From the NCBI GenBank assembly GCA_945910005.1, contig OX246747.1, positions 10,432,525 through 10,496,524 on the forward strand: 64,000 nucleotides of DNA, read 5' to 3'. Shown in pieces: positions 44,142-54,655 of the stretch; the first letter of the stretch is position 1; each line of letters opens with the position of its first letter. The notes beneath the pieces were generated by a model, which saw only the letters and a program-made list of their open reading frames with translations, was not told the DNA's origin and did no database searches. The translations under genes were made by a program, and so were the position numbers. Source of the DNA: Isoperla grammatica. Its lineage: Eukaryota; Arthropoda; Insecta; Plecoptera; Perlodidae.

Positions 44142-44345
44142 ATTTTAGAATTGGGGTGATATGAAAAGCCTAATGAAAAAAAGAAGGCAAAAGTGAGAGA
44201 AACAGGAAACAAAAGTGGAGACGAAGGAAACGAGGAGCAGGAACCTCTTACTCCTCTTCAAATACGCATAAGCGACTTGATGGGACCCATCCCAACTGGT
44301 GGGCGTTTGTCAGCGACCAAAAGCAGTGTCGGGCCAGGGGGGTGA
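44142..44345 (+). other. possible SANT/MADF-type linker exon
   Basis: After TTATTTTAG the frames give MKSLMKKRRQK, then GNEEQEPLTPLQIRISDLMG. The LTP..IRI.DLMGP pattern is reminiscent of SANT partner proteins, but a stop breaks it and the call is weak. Confidence 0.25.
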
Positions 44346-44529
44346 GTCTCGAATTCCACGTGGAAACGCAACTTTCGACGTTTTGATTCCATGCATGGAA
44401 TGGAAATTCCGAATTTGCGTAGTCTCGAGTTTTATTTTCGATCATCGAAAGTGACAATTCAATTCCACGCGGCAGTCCGTCACTAGCGGCAAGGACCAGA
44501 ATGTGTCGGCTTTTAAGCTAATGAGAAGC

Positions 44530-44895
44530 GTCCAAGAGCATGCAGAGCAGCCTTCTCAACAGTTGCAAGCAGTTCAACTGCCTCAAACACTTCCAATGCA
44601 CAATGTAGAGGCCGTAGAAGACATGGAAGCTGCTCTGGCTAACAAAGGCACGTATGCAAAATTAGTAAGTTGCTAGAATTAGTAAGCTTGTATTCTACAT
44701 GAAACTAAACATTATTTATCCTTAGGCCTACCCGAGATAACATTTGCTTGTTCAAGGTGCGAGAGCTTATATCATGGGAGGCCGAACATCGGGGGAAGCT
44801 ACCAGGCGAATGATCAAGCGTTTATTGGCCGACGAGCTATCCTCTAAGTATACGTATTTCGGGACTGCTTCAAAATTGAAATTCTCAAGTCTAGG
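44530..44895 (+). pseudogene. DUF4806-type domain, copy B
   Basis: Copy B of the 41522 block encodes LPQTLPMHNVEAVEDMEAAL and NKGTYAKL up to a GTAAGT donor. Past an intron-like stretch the next exon (about 44758-44895) reads RTSGEATRRMIKRLLADELS and SKYTYFGTASKLKFSSL, the two halves of a DUF4806-like domain. It ends at CTAG|GTAATG, a possible donor, right at the start of the 72-bp minisatellite. Confidence 0.55.
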
Positions 44896-46624
44896 TAATG
44901 CAACTGCAGTAAACACACAACACAAGAACCAACGTGCAGCACAACAGAAACCTGCAACCACCACACTCCACCGTGACACTCAGACCATACAACACAAGAA
45001 CCAACGTGCAGCACAACAGAAACCTGCAACCACCACACTCCACCGTGACACTCAGACCACACAACACAAGAACCAACGGGCAGCACAACAGAAACCTGCA
45101 ACCACCACACTCCACCGTGACACTCAGACACAACACAAGAACCAACGTGCAGCACAACAGAAACCTGCAACCACCACACTCCACCGTGACACTCGGACCA
45201 CACAACACAAGAACCAACGTGCAGCACAACAGAAACCTGCAACCACCACACTCCACCGTGACACTCGGACCACACAACACAAGAACCAACGTGCAGCACA
45301 ACAGAAACCTGCAACCACCACACTCCACCGTGACACTCGGACCACACAACACAAGAACCAACGTGCAGCACAACAGAAACCTGCAACCACCACACTCCAC
45401 CGTGACACTCAGACCAAACAACACAAGAACCAACGTGCAGCACAACAGAAACCTGCAACCACCACACTCCACCGTGACACTCGGACCACACAACACAAGA
45501 ACCAACGTGCAGCACAACAGAAACCTGCAACCACCACACTCCACCGTGACACTCAGACCACACAACACAAGAACCAACGTGCAGCACAACAGAAACCTGC
45601 AACCACCACACTCCACCGTGACACTCGGACCACACAACACAAGAACCAACGTGCAGCACAACAGAAACCTGCAACCACCACACTCCACCGTGACACTCGG
45701 ACCACACAACACAAGAACCAACGTGCAGCACAACAGAAACCTGCAACCACCACACTCCACCGTGACACTCAGACCACACAACACAAGAACCAACGTGCAG
45801 CACAACAGAAACCTGCAACCACCACACTCCACCGTGACACTCGGACCACACAACACAAGAACCAACGTGCAGCACAACAGAAACCTGCAACCACCACACT
45901 CCACCGTGACACTCAGACCACACAACACAAGAACCAACGTGCAGCACAACAGAAACCTGCAACCACCACACTCCACCGTGACACTCGGACCACACAACAC
46001 AAGAACCAACGTGCAGCACAACAGAAACCTGCAACCACCACACTCCACCGTGACACTCAGACACAACACAAGAACCAACACATTCGTATGCCCATAACTT
46101 CGCATACAAAGCGTACCTATGCAGAAGTAACCAAATCAAGTAAACAGAACACAATAAACATCACCACACGGAACAAGGACACCCAATACAAAGACACCCT
46201 CACCACTTCAGGTGGAATGCATGTAGAACGTTTATTGGGTGGTGGTGCTACTTCGTTTGGTTCTGGCAGTTCTTTCAACTTTTTTGATGATTTTTCCCAA
46301 GCTTTTAAAACTTGGTGTGTTGCAGGGAATCATCCAATGTCAATATATCAATCGTACAAATTAGACTGTGGAACAGATCCCACTCACCCGTACAGGCAAG
46401 TCATTTACAAATGCAAACACAATGGTAGCTCTCGAATCAGGGGCGAACATTTGCGAACTAACCAGTGTTATAACGCTAAAAACTCTCCTGTTATGGTAAA
46501 AGTAGCTTATAGGAAAACATCCGGTTGTCACTTTGTTAACAAAGTTATTTCAACACATATAAATCATGACGTTAATCTAGAAACGTTCATGCACTACCCA
46601 GACCCAAAGACTATTAACCGTAGA
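44744..46624 (+). CDS. 627-codon chimeric ORF: DUF4806 end, minisatellite, MULE N-terminus
   Basis: A single open frame runs through three unlike parts. Residues about 1-55 are the DUF4806-like exon. Residues about 58-450 are 24-residue repeats (HKNQRAAQQKPATTTLHRDT). The last about 150 residues include YAEVTKSSKQ, then WCVAGNHPMSIYQSYKLDC, YKCKHNGSSRIRG, CYNAKNSPVMVKV and THINHDVNLE, a FAR1-like zinc region preceding a MULE transposase. The frame ends at 46622-46624, and the transposase continues after a short frame change. Whether this is translated as one protein is unknown. A donor-like GTAATG at 44896 would splice the array out. Confidence 0.5.
44916..46078 (+). repeat. 72/69-bp minisatellite, 16 units
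   Basis: Unit contains CAACACAAGAACCAACGTGC, AGCACAACAGAAACCTGCAA and CCACCACACTCCACCGTGAC, then ACTC(A/G)GACC. Two units lack three bases (69 bp). Divisibility by three keeps all plus frames and two minus frames open, so long antisense ORFs here are not genes. Very low divergence suggests recent expansion. Confidence 0.96.
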
Positions 46625-47878
46625 TGAAGCAGCGGGTATGGGAGATTTAATTGACCACAAAATTGAAACTAAAGAATTCAAACAATATGTTTTTAAAAAA
46701 ACTGGTAAGTGCCTTCTTTCGAAAGATGTAGAAAATTTACGGCGTAAACGTAAAAATGAGGAAATTGGCCATCGGTCATTGAGCACAGTGTTAATTGACA
46801 AATTGCTCAAACTTGGAGAAATACATGGCAACAGTATTTGTATTGAAGTAGATGAAAATAACACCCTCCAGTACCTCTTAATTCAAACTAATTATATGAG
46901 AACTTTAGCAACTAAATATTCGGATGTTTTGTTTGTTGACGGAACTTACAAATTAAATGTAGAAGATAACCCTTTGTATGTAATATTGTGTGAAGATGGT
47001 ACTGGCACAGGACGACCACTTTGTTACATCTTTGTACGGAAAGAAAGTGAAGAGCTTCTCGATCGAGAATTTAAAAAGTTTGTGTCTTTGACCGAAATTG
47101 TCAAAGACAACTGTAAAATTATTATGGTTGACAAGGATGTTGTAGAAATCAACATACTTTCAAAACTACTTCCACAAAGTACCATCCTGCTATGTAATTT
47201 TCATGTCTTGAAACGAATAAAGGAACGTCTAAATGCAGATGGTTAAGCAAAAGTAGTTAAGGAGCAGGCTTTCACTGCCTTTCAGGCTGCACTTTTTTTT
47301 TTTTCACAGAAACTGATTATTTAGAAAATGTTGCAAAATTACAAGGTATCGCTCCCAACCAGTTTGTAGATTACTTCTTTAGGAATTGGCATGCCATAAA
47401 GGAAATGTGGGTCATGGCATATAGGAAGTCTCTACCGACATTAGGAAACAATACAAATAACCGTATTGAAAGCCACAATCAGAAAATCAAGTCATTTATA
47501 AGGAGTACATACCACTTACATGAGGCTGTAGAAAGATTGATGTACTTTGTGGCCACTTTAGAAACATCAAATTGTCAAAATTCATTCAAGGAAGGCAAAA
47601 CATTTTTAAATACAAAACATAACGATGAATTACATACAAATATATCTAACGTTTGTACTCAAAAAGCTTCGAAAATAATTTTCTTTGAACTAGACAAATT
47701 GGAAAAAGCTACTTATAACTTTGATTCAATTTTGCTTCAAATTACTAATGCACAAGAAAAACAGTACAAAATAAGTCAACATTTTACGAAATGTTCTTTT
47801 TCATTTTTCATGCAACATGGCTTGCCTTGTTCCCACTTATTTGTAGCCCGTAAGGAAATGAATTGCAGACGGTTATAA
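46240..47878 (+). pseudogene. MULE transposase copy 1, nearly intact
   Basis: After the FAR1-like region the frame from 46638 gives a linker and the RNase H core: TKYSDVLFVDGTYKLN (first Asp), CKIIMVDKDVVEI (second Asp) and LLCNFHVLKRIKERL (the CxxH motif). A TAA follows NADG at 47243, and a frameshift lies in a T-run near 47291. Then ETDYLENVAKL, FFRNWHAIKEMWVMAYRKSL and TNNRIESHNQKIKSF follow. The C-terminus has a SWIM-like finger in which the second Cys is Phe (KCSFSFFMQHGLPCSHLF), ending at 47876. The neighbouring copy keeps CSC. The key breaks are one stop, one frameshift and one finger change. Confidence 0.8.
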
Positions 47879-48299
47879 TAAAATTCCAAATTTTCCAGTC
47901 CGCTTTATTTTATTCTCCGAGAAAGAGTATTTAGATTATGTAAATGAGTTGCGTAACGTTGCACCTTAACATTTTTGGAATTACTTTGAAAAAACTGGCA
48001 TTCAATGAAAGAGACGTAGGTTATGGCATATAGGAAGCAGTTGCCCACATTAGGTAATGATACCAATGCTAGGATTGAGTCATCCAAAAACTGAAGGCTC
48101 TCATTAGACATACATATTATTTGCATGAAGCCGTTGAGGGGCTTGTATATTTTGTTCGCACTTTGGAAACAGCATGCACTTATATTTTTTTGCATACATT
48201 GCATAAATAAATATTTATAAATACCAAACACACTGATGAGTTACATACACAAATATCAGAAGTGTTTTCTCAAAAGTATCAAAAATAGTTGTTTACCAA

Positions 48300-48781
48300 G
48301 GGTACGGTCCGAAACCTGTTAAAAACACTTTTAGCGTGCTTGGGCTGGTCCGTTACCTGTTGAAAATGATATGCCTAGCGGTCCGAAACTCAAATCTTGA
48401 GCGTTTCAAGCACGCTCTAGATGCCCGAGGTTTTCGTGCGAGCATCTTGAGCATTTTGATATAAAGGGCGGCGTTTTGAAACAGAATGGCGTCATTTGAA
48501 GAGGTAGCCGAAGTTATAACTCAGTTTGATCCGACTACCGGGGAAAATATTGTTGTGAGAGTGCCACAAGAACAGGCAACCAGAATTAACAATGGTCAGT
48601 GTAATTTATTATCTTATAACCATTCGCATACAAAATATGAATCCGACCCTAACCTAAAAGCTATCAATTTCGCGCGCATTTCATGCTGGAGGTGGTCCGA
48701 AACTAGTCGTGCTCGATATGCTCGAGAGTGCTTTCTTAACGCTACCTTCAAAGCATTCTCAGCAGGTTTCGGACCGTACCC
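48300..48781 (+). mobile_element. 482-bp TIR element with own TATA box and first exon
   Basis: Ends are inverted (GGGTACGGTCCGAAACCTG and complement) with CAA on both sides (48297-48299, 48782-48784). Removing the insert plus one CAA restores the MULE frame (KIVVYQIDKLK). Inside, GGTCCGAAAC-type words recur near 48305, 48380 and 48696, and AGCGTGCTTG/CAAGCACGCT form an inverted pair. Confidence 0.88.
48459..48465 (+). promoter_or_regulatory. TATA-like box of the 482-bp element
   Basis: GATATAAAG lies about 25 bases upstream of the ATG at 48486 and fits a TATA box. Function is inferred only from position. Confidence 0.4.
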
Positions 48782-48796
48782 CAAATTGATAAGTTA
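48486..48796 (+). CDS. ORF inside the 482-bp element, unrecognised
   Basis: MASFEEVAEVITQFDPTTGE then NIVVRVPQEQATRINN is a convincing N-terminus. The text after GGTCAGTG (near 48594) looks non-coding or like subterminal repeat sequence, so the true exon may end there. The element seems to keep promoter, first exon and right end of a larger transposon with the middle deleted. No family match comes to mind. Confidence 0.45.
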
Positions 48797-49679
48797 AAGA
48801 CAAATTCTTACAGTTCCAACATTTGAACATCATGTGCCACTGTCAACAATAAAAGTTATGTTATAAATGAAGATTTCACGAAATGTTCTTGCACTTTTTC
48901 ATGCAGCATTCTTTGCAATGTGCACACTTGCTTTATGCTCGTCGGGAAAGCGATATTGCCATGTTCAATCCTTCTTTGATTCAAGAAAGCTAGAGGAAGG
49001 AAACTTACAGGGAAATTATTGAAATGCCGCAAGGAATTTCTTGTGCATCAGTGAATTTCATTCCCCAAGTATATTTTCAAAACCAGTGAGTAGCAATAAG
49101 AAATTTAAAACTGCAATCGAAATTTTTAAACCAATAGCTTCTTTTATGTCTATATGTGGCACTTGAGAATTCAATGAGTTGGCAAACACATTTGGGGAAT
49201 TTTATGAAAAGATGAGGTCCAAAGACTTTTCAAAAATCCAAAGCTCCTCTTTCCATTCAGAACATATTGGCTTGTGCAAGTCTTCACGCGTTAATACTAC
49301 TACCAGTACCTACCACGTAGGCGATGAAGCACAAGGCCGTGATCGTTCCACAGAGCGCATTTCTAAACTACAGACAACTACACAATATAAAGACTTTAAC
49401 TCTTCTTTACCTATGTATTATGACTCACATGCTACTCTAAAAAATGACCACATTCAGTCTTCATAACCCTTAAAATGTGAAATGCATAGGCCTACCACTC
49501 TTACAAGATAATCCTTCTCATTCCTCAGTACTATTAAATTTAACTTCATCGGGACAAGATCAACTAATTCAGAGTACTAATGTCAGTGCTTTTATTGTTT
49601 GAATGATGTTTCTCTTAACTTATGTAACAAGAGGTATAAAGTTTAGGAGTTTGAGAACAATTAGATGTGACACTGCAAA

Positions 49680-50175
49680 GAGATCCCTCTTTAATAATGG
49701 ATTCAGATTCAACGTTTACAAGTGAACCAGCTCTAGATCAGCCACGAGATTACACATCTCCACCAAGTGTGCTGAGCAGTACTATTACAATTTAATTTTT
49801 CAAAAATTACTAATCCTCGAGGCCGTCCAAACGGATCAAAGAAAGGTTTATCTAATTTCTCCAAAGACAGATGTATGAAACAGTGTGCTAGATTGCAACG
49901 TGGGACGGGAGACCGTATTAACGTTCTTGCGAAAACACCCACTCCCCAAAATTGGGCCAACTTTATGAAATTGGATGAAAATAAAGCGAAACTTTTTAAC
50001 TTCTTATCGCATCGACTGGTGTGAGTTGATACTCGTGAGCAGATCACTCTTGTGTGCACTGTTGGAATAAGCTTACATGTGATTTCAAGCAACGACTCTA
50101 TTGATACAACAGTGGATCCGTGTACTTACGAAGGAGCTGATGGCCGTCTTTTGTTGAATGCAAAACATTCAAGTT
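49680..50175 (+). pseudogene. fragment of a repeated invertebrate protein family (LDENK..LF.FL)
   Basis: Frames give NPRGRPNGSKKGLSNFSKDR, RINVLAKTPTPQNWANFMKL and DENKAKLFNFLSHRLV, then after a TGA VDTREQITLVC and PCTYEGADGRLLLNAKH. I recall a widespread metazoan TE-associated family with W..F...DENK.ELF.FL followed by C.HEEADTR, and this matches, with EADTR decayed to EGADGR. The first part could instead be the C-terminus of MULE copy 2. No function is known to me. Confidence 0.45.
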
Positions 50176-50229
50176 TGTTTAATCATCAAAACATTATGAT
50201 AAGCACCGAAGTGTAATAGACCTCTCTAT

Positions 50230-50760
50230 ATTAAAAGACCTATTTTTAGGAGTGAAACAAGGTTGCAAATACAACAATATAACACTGTTTAACCTAATAT
50301 ATTATGAAATACAAAATATGTAATTACAAAATATGAAATTACAGTTGGTTATTGGCAGTTTGACTTTTATTATGATAGTTCTTTAGTTCTTGAATTCTTT
50401 GGATAGTTCTTTGTTGAGTTTTAATTATAGTTCGTAAGTTTTGATCGTTGGTACATGTTTAATCATAGTTAAATGCACTTTCACACGTTTGTTCGTCATT
50501 GTTTGTTTTGAGTTTAAAGTTTTGAATATTATCATTATTATCATTATCATATTTTGAATATTATCAATAAAAACAAATTATGATCGGGACATTTTGTCAT
50601 GTCGTATTTATTTCAAAAAAACTTGACGTTTCAGCCCTATCTGTGTGGGCTATCCTCAGAAGAAACATATATAGAAAATTAGAAACAAATATAGAAATAT
50701 AGGCCTACCGCCTACCCTACCACACTATAATAAAATTAACATTCTGTATGGCATATCAAT
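50230..50760. other. non-coding; hairpin motif at 50612-50665
   Basis: AT-rich sequence with CTTGACGTTTCAGCCC followed by TGTGTGGGCTATCCTCAGAA. The TGACGTTTC...CCT.AGAA pattern is common near Penelope-like or other TE ends in invertebrates, and AGCCC/GGGCT forms a small stem. No TE body was found. Confidence 0.35.
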
Positions 50761-52739
50761 GTTCTAGATTCAATGCAGACAGCATTAGACAACCTTGTGC
50801 GATTGGAGAAAGAATTAGTTGAAGATCCAAATCTGTTCACCACTGATGTGTCTGATGGCGAAATGCAATCTATGAAGCTCCGCAAACGAAAAAGACATCA
50901 ACAAATACAACCAAATGTTAGCGAAGAAGAAGATGACGACGACGAGTCCCCTTTGCCTATAATATCATTAAAAAAAAAATCCTCCGAGCTCTAGTCATGT
51001 AACCCTACCAGTGTCACCTTTACTGGTGACCCCAAAACCAAAAAAATGCAACGCAATCAAAATCCAACCAATCAAACAACCAACTAAAACTCAACAACCA
51101 ACCAAATCTCAACCATGCAAAATCCAACCAAGCAAAATCCAACCAATAACCAACGCATCACCAAGTTGTTCATCTACCTGCATTCGCAAGTCAAGTAAGT
51201 CTCGTACTTGTATTCGTTTATATACTATAGCCAACCCTGCTTAGACGTTAATGTATGTTTAGAAAGCTAGGGCATTTGTGAGGGCATGTGTCTCATCTCT
51301 TCGTACTTGAGTTTAATTTTCTGTTTCCAACTTATAAGCAGCGATGAGAAGATCATTAGGATGCTGCACAATCTCACACAAATTGTAAAGGACAACAGCA
51401 TCCAAATTAAAATGTTATCACATCACCTCTCAAACAATAGGCCAAATAATAACTGTGAACAGCCAGGTGGCCAGGGTGCATTTTATTCCCTTCAAGAACT
51501 CGGCTTACCAGTGAAATCATTGACTGAATTAATGGGATTCAACGAACTTTTAAAAACCAAAGCAGAGATGTCCAAAATGGTAAGTAGGCCATATGTGTTT
51601 GTGTAATTTATTTCATTACCTATGTGGGGATGCTATTTAATTCAGGTACAGTAGTAGTTATATGCAATATATGATACAGACATGTCATTGATTGTAACAT
51701 GTTAACAAGTTTTTACATTTTGACTCCCCGTAATTCTCATAGGCGTACTTTATTAACTTGTTAATGTTTGCAGGTACATAAATGTATCCAGTTTACAGTA
51801 TAATCTATACAATTTAAAACAGGTTAACTCTACCGTTAATGGATAATCAATTTAGCCCCTTGTAAGTGTTTGATGATGCTGACAAACAAACAATCAATGT
51901 CAATCATCTCATCTCCCACCAATATGTTAACAATTTCGCCCTACATATGTATTACTATTAAGCATGAGTATGACATTGATTCTAAATCACTCCACTTTGT
52001 AGGTAGACTACTAGTTTCTATAATCCTGTTTGTAAATATTTTCTAGTCTTAGGGTGGGATGCTTTTTAACTTTAAACTTGGGGAAATAAACATGCTGGTT
52101 GTGTTTGAGCACCCCTTCCTCTCTTTACCGCATGTGCACTCTATAAACAGTATTGTTTGAGTCACCTCTCACCCTTGAAGTTTTATTACATTAATATTCA
52201 GTACAACTTTATTTATTTATACTATATTGACTTATGTAATGCCAGTAGACCTACTATTAACTATTATTGTTCAAAGAATAGTGTACATCATGATTGTTTC
52301 TTTTAAGTTATTTATATTTAGGCCTATAAAGCCAATGATACACATCATCAAACTAGATTTATAGTGACTCATAAAACATGAACTTAGATCGTCCAACTAG
52401 ACTGCATAGGCCTCTTGATCATTTACATTATTACAGTCACAGCTGTTCTCTACGTGCTAATGTAACTCGGCTCTTAAGTAGCCATGTTTATGCATTGTTC
52501 AAACTTCAAAGTGAACTCCTAGCAATTAAAAGGAAACTTGGTATATACATTAATGCTTACTGGTGGCGCTTTTTTTTAGGTTGAATTTTTAGGTTTTCTC
52601 GGAGGTAAAAGCCTAAAAAACGTAATCAAGTTACTTATGGTTACAATCTTTACCAAACAACTAACACAGGAGCTGAATTGGATCGGCCGAGGCAAGCGAA
52701 GCATTGCAGAGTTCAAACGTGTTCTGCTGCTGATAACAC
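50761..52739 (+). CDS. DUF4806-domain gene, at least three exons
   Basis: Exon 1 (acceptor TTCTAG, ATG 50773) encodes QTALDNLVRLEKELVEDPN, then a basic/acidic stretch (KLRKRKRHQQ, EEEDDDDESP). A frameshift in the A-run near 50972-50980 must be corrected to continue into the Lys/Gln/Pro-rich linker to a GTAAGT at 51195. Exon 2 (about 51340-51579) has DEKIIRMLHNLTQIVKDNSI (coiled coil) and LGLPVKSLTELMGFNELLKT, ending in phase 0 at GTAAGT. Intron 51580-52579 is 1000 bp. Exon 3 starts at 52580 in phase 0: VEFLGFLGGKSLKNVIKLLM, FTKQLTQELNWIGRG, IAEFKRVLLLIT, ending at GTAAGT (52740). Exons 2 and 3 form a complete DUF4806-like domain. It is one of the few gene structures here with an open domain; it may still be TE-derived. 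Confidence 0.65.
51600..52579. other. intron of the DUF4806 gene
   Basis: The stretch is AT-rich without coding signal, begins GTAAGT and ends in T8AG. Confidence 0.55.
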
Positions 52740-53153
52740 GTAAGTTGTATTCATTAATTGTAACACCATTGTAAAGTATGTGTTCTATAGGCCAATCAAG
52801 ACCACATCTCCGCTCGCCATTACATGCGCGCTGCAGGGGGGGGGGGGGGGGGGGTGACATCCGTCGGGGTAACCTCGCTGGCGAAATGAATGCAAAAGTT
52901 GTGGACAGAATGCTGGCCGTGTAATTTCTGTTTGCTGGGCAGTGGTTGGTTAGATATGTGCTGTAAGTAGTGTTCTTATTAGTAGTTAGGCCTTCGCTTA
53001 TTTTTATTAATTCACTTTCATCCAACTGATGAGTTACAGAAGGAGAAACAAGTATCATCAGCATTAGTGATTCATAGTTGCGTGTTGTAGTCTATGTTGG
53101 TTACTTATTCTTTCCAGGCTGTGACCAATTTCACTAATTCAGGTTTATTTAGT
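52740..53153. other. non-coding, includes an 18-G run
   Basis: Downstream intron or flank of the DUF4806 gene. A G-run at 52836-52853 is the only notable feature. Confidence 0.5.
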
Positions 53154-53161
53154 TTCAGTGA

Positions 53162-53574
53162 GGCGCAATAGCGTTAGTTACGATTCTTTATTTAGAAACC
53201 TACGCTAGCGCTACCTGTTGAGAGTTGGCTTGCACTAGTTGACAAACTCAGACAAACATTTCAATATGGCTATGCTTAACATTGAAAATAGGGGGTTTTA
53301 AACTTAGAGTTACGGTTATATAATAGCTAGTTTCTTCCAAGAAATGTTTTCACAAGATCATTTGATCCTTACAGAAGGTATCAAAATATCCGAAAGGTTG
53401 TTTCGTTGGCAATTTAAGATGTCAACAAACGAAATTCCGACGACTGTTCTGCATGGGTTTAAATGGGATTGCAGACATCATCCTGGCTGTTTGTCTGCAG
53501 GGAATGAGACCTGCGCATGCGGTTCTGCGCAATGACGTCACACAGAAGCTAATCGTAACTAACGCTATTCAGAA
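53162..53574. mobile_element. 413-bp insertion with 8-bp TSD and subterminal inverted repeats
   Basis: TTCAGTGA occurs at 53154-53161 and 53575-53582. Five bases inside each end lies AATAGCGTTAGTTACGATT or its complement (19 bp, perfect). An 8-bp duplication points to hAT-type integration. An internal short ORF (from 53344) has no recognised motif. Confidence 0.68.
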
Positions 53575-53884
53575 TTCAGTGATTCAACTAAAGATGAGGT
53601 GGAAAGCCAAATAAAATACTTTCTCCGGCGAAGCAAGGACCAGCGTTTTTCCAAAGCTCCCGTGGGTGCCGTAGAATCGGAAGTCGTCATGGATTCAGAT
53701 GAGGATGTAAACCTAGTTGCTGTGGACTCGGAAGAAGACATTTTCTCTCCCGCCTCCTCCAAAAATCAATCACCCGTGTTAGAAACCGGAAGCCCTTCAT
53801 CAGAATTAGATGACCTAGAAAACGACATTGCGCGATTTAGCTATGAAGAAGAGCAATACAGGGTCATTGATTTTCAATCAATGT
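53575..53884 (+). CDS. acidic hypothetical exon interrupted by the 413-bp element
   Basis: The frame FSDSTKDEVESQIKYFLRRS continues DQRFSKAPVGAVESEVVMDS, DSEEDIFSPASS, and ends ...YRVIDFQSM at a TAA (53884-53886). Removal of the insertion puts a TTTATTTAG acceptor directly before TTTCAGTGATTCAAC, so this looks like a last exon whose splice junction was hit. Serine/acid-rich; not recognised. Confidence 0.45.
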
Positions 53885-53938
53885 AATTTATAATATAGTT
53901 CCGCACGGACTTCTGTTTTAAGTTTAGATAAGACATTC

Positions 53939-54655
53939 TTTAGGGTTGTGCGAACCAGTTTTTTTAAACTTCGAACCGAACCTCGAACCTGCATTAAAAA
54001 GGTTCGCGAACCTCGAACCGAACCTTTTTCAAAAGGTGTTATTAGGTTAGTACCCACCTGAAGGTGTCTGAAAAATCCGCTTACAATGGTTGCATTCGCT
54101 TTGCGTAGCTGCAAGCTTGGTAATAGGGGTCTTAAAAAGTGGGGTTGTACCCAGGCCTAGGCCTAGGTCTAGGTCTTGCGAAGTACCTGGTACCGCTAGG
54201 CCTACGGCGCACGTTGCATCGGACCTAGGTCTAGTCACAGTACCGGTAGGCCTAGGCCTATCAGGGTATCAGTATAACTTGGGTCGTCCACTACCTCGCC
54301 CGCGTGATCATCATCATCGACATCGAACACCAGCACATGGCGCTTCATTTTGAAGAGCAAAAACTAAACACTGGTGGAATGAAAGTGAAACAAACTGTCA
54401 AACTCGCTAAAACATCATAAAATGCCTAAAGAAGTCACCCAAATTCGCTAGTCTGGAAGCCATAATGACACACTCGCACTCGATCGTCGCAGCGTCGCTC
54501 GCAACTATATTTTCGACTCTCGATTATCGAATATCGATCGGTCGCGACTGTAGGCGTGGCTCCGGAAAGCGGGGTTTCGAGCGCGCGGGGATTTCGAAAG
54601 GTTCGGTTCGAGGTTCGACGCATAAAATAGTTGTTCGAACTGAACATCACTGGAT
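53939..54655. repeat. hAT-like terminal region with GGTTCGAGGTTCG iterations
   Basis: The left side (TAGGGTTGTGCGAACC, CGAACCTCGAACCGAACCT) and right side (GGTTCGGTTCGAGGTTCG, then GTTCGAACTGAACATCACTG) are inverted to each other. YAG(G/T)G-(A/T)TG ends resemble hAT TIRs, and the hAT gene below reads into this block. No clear 8-bp duplication. Confidence 0.5.
54145..54265. repeat. cluster of TAGGCCTA/CCTAGGTCTAGG words
   Basis: At least eight overlapping TAGGCC/CCTAGG words in 120 bases, the densest such cluster in the window. Confidence 0.7.

Larger units (their letters stand above)
47890..49464 (+). pseudogene. MULE transposase copy 2, 3' part, with insertion
   Basis: It repeats the end of copy 1: LDYVNELRNVAP, MAYRKQLPTLGNDTNARIES, HTYYLHEAVEGLVYFVRTLE, DELHTQISEVFSQK. 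The chain is cut at KIVVYQ by the 482-bp element (48300-48781) and resumes IDKLK. The SWIM finger follows as KCSCT, then, across a frameshift, FFMQHSLQCAHLLYARRES, and a C-terminal tail to about 49464 (NTFGEFYEKMRSKDF). Stops and frameshifts are scattered. It lies in tandem with copy 1. Confidence 0.78.

Noticed and set aside
44844..46154. 436-codon and 404-codon minus-strand open frames and a 387-codon plus frame across the 72-bp array
   Set aside because: They are products of a stop-free repeat whose length is divisible by three. Low-complexity Cys/Val/Trp or Leu repeats with no start or splice context.
53939..54655. Complete hAT element defined by its two inverted ends
   Set aside because: No matching 8-bp flanks, and the right end points the wrong way to bound the hAT gene at 54643-56127; kept only as a repeat.
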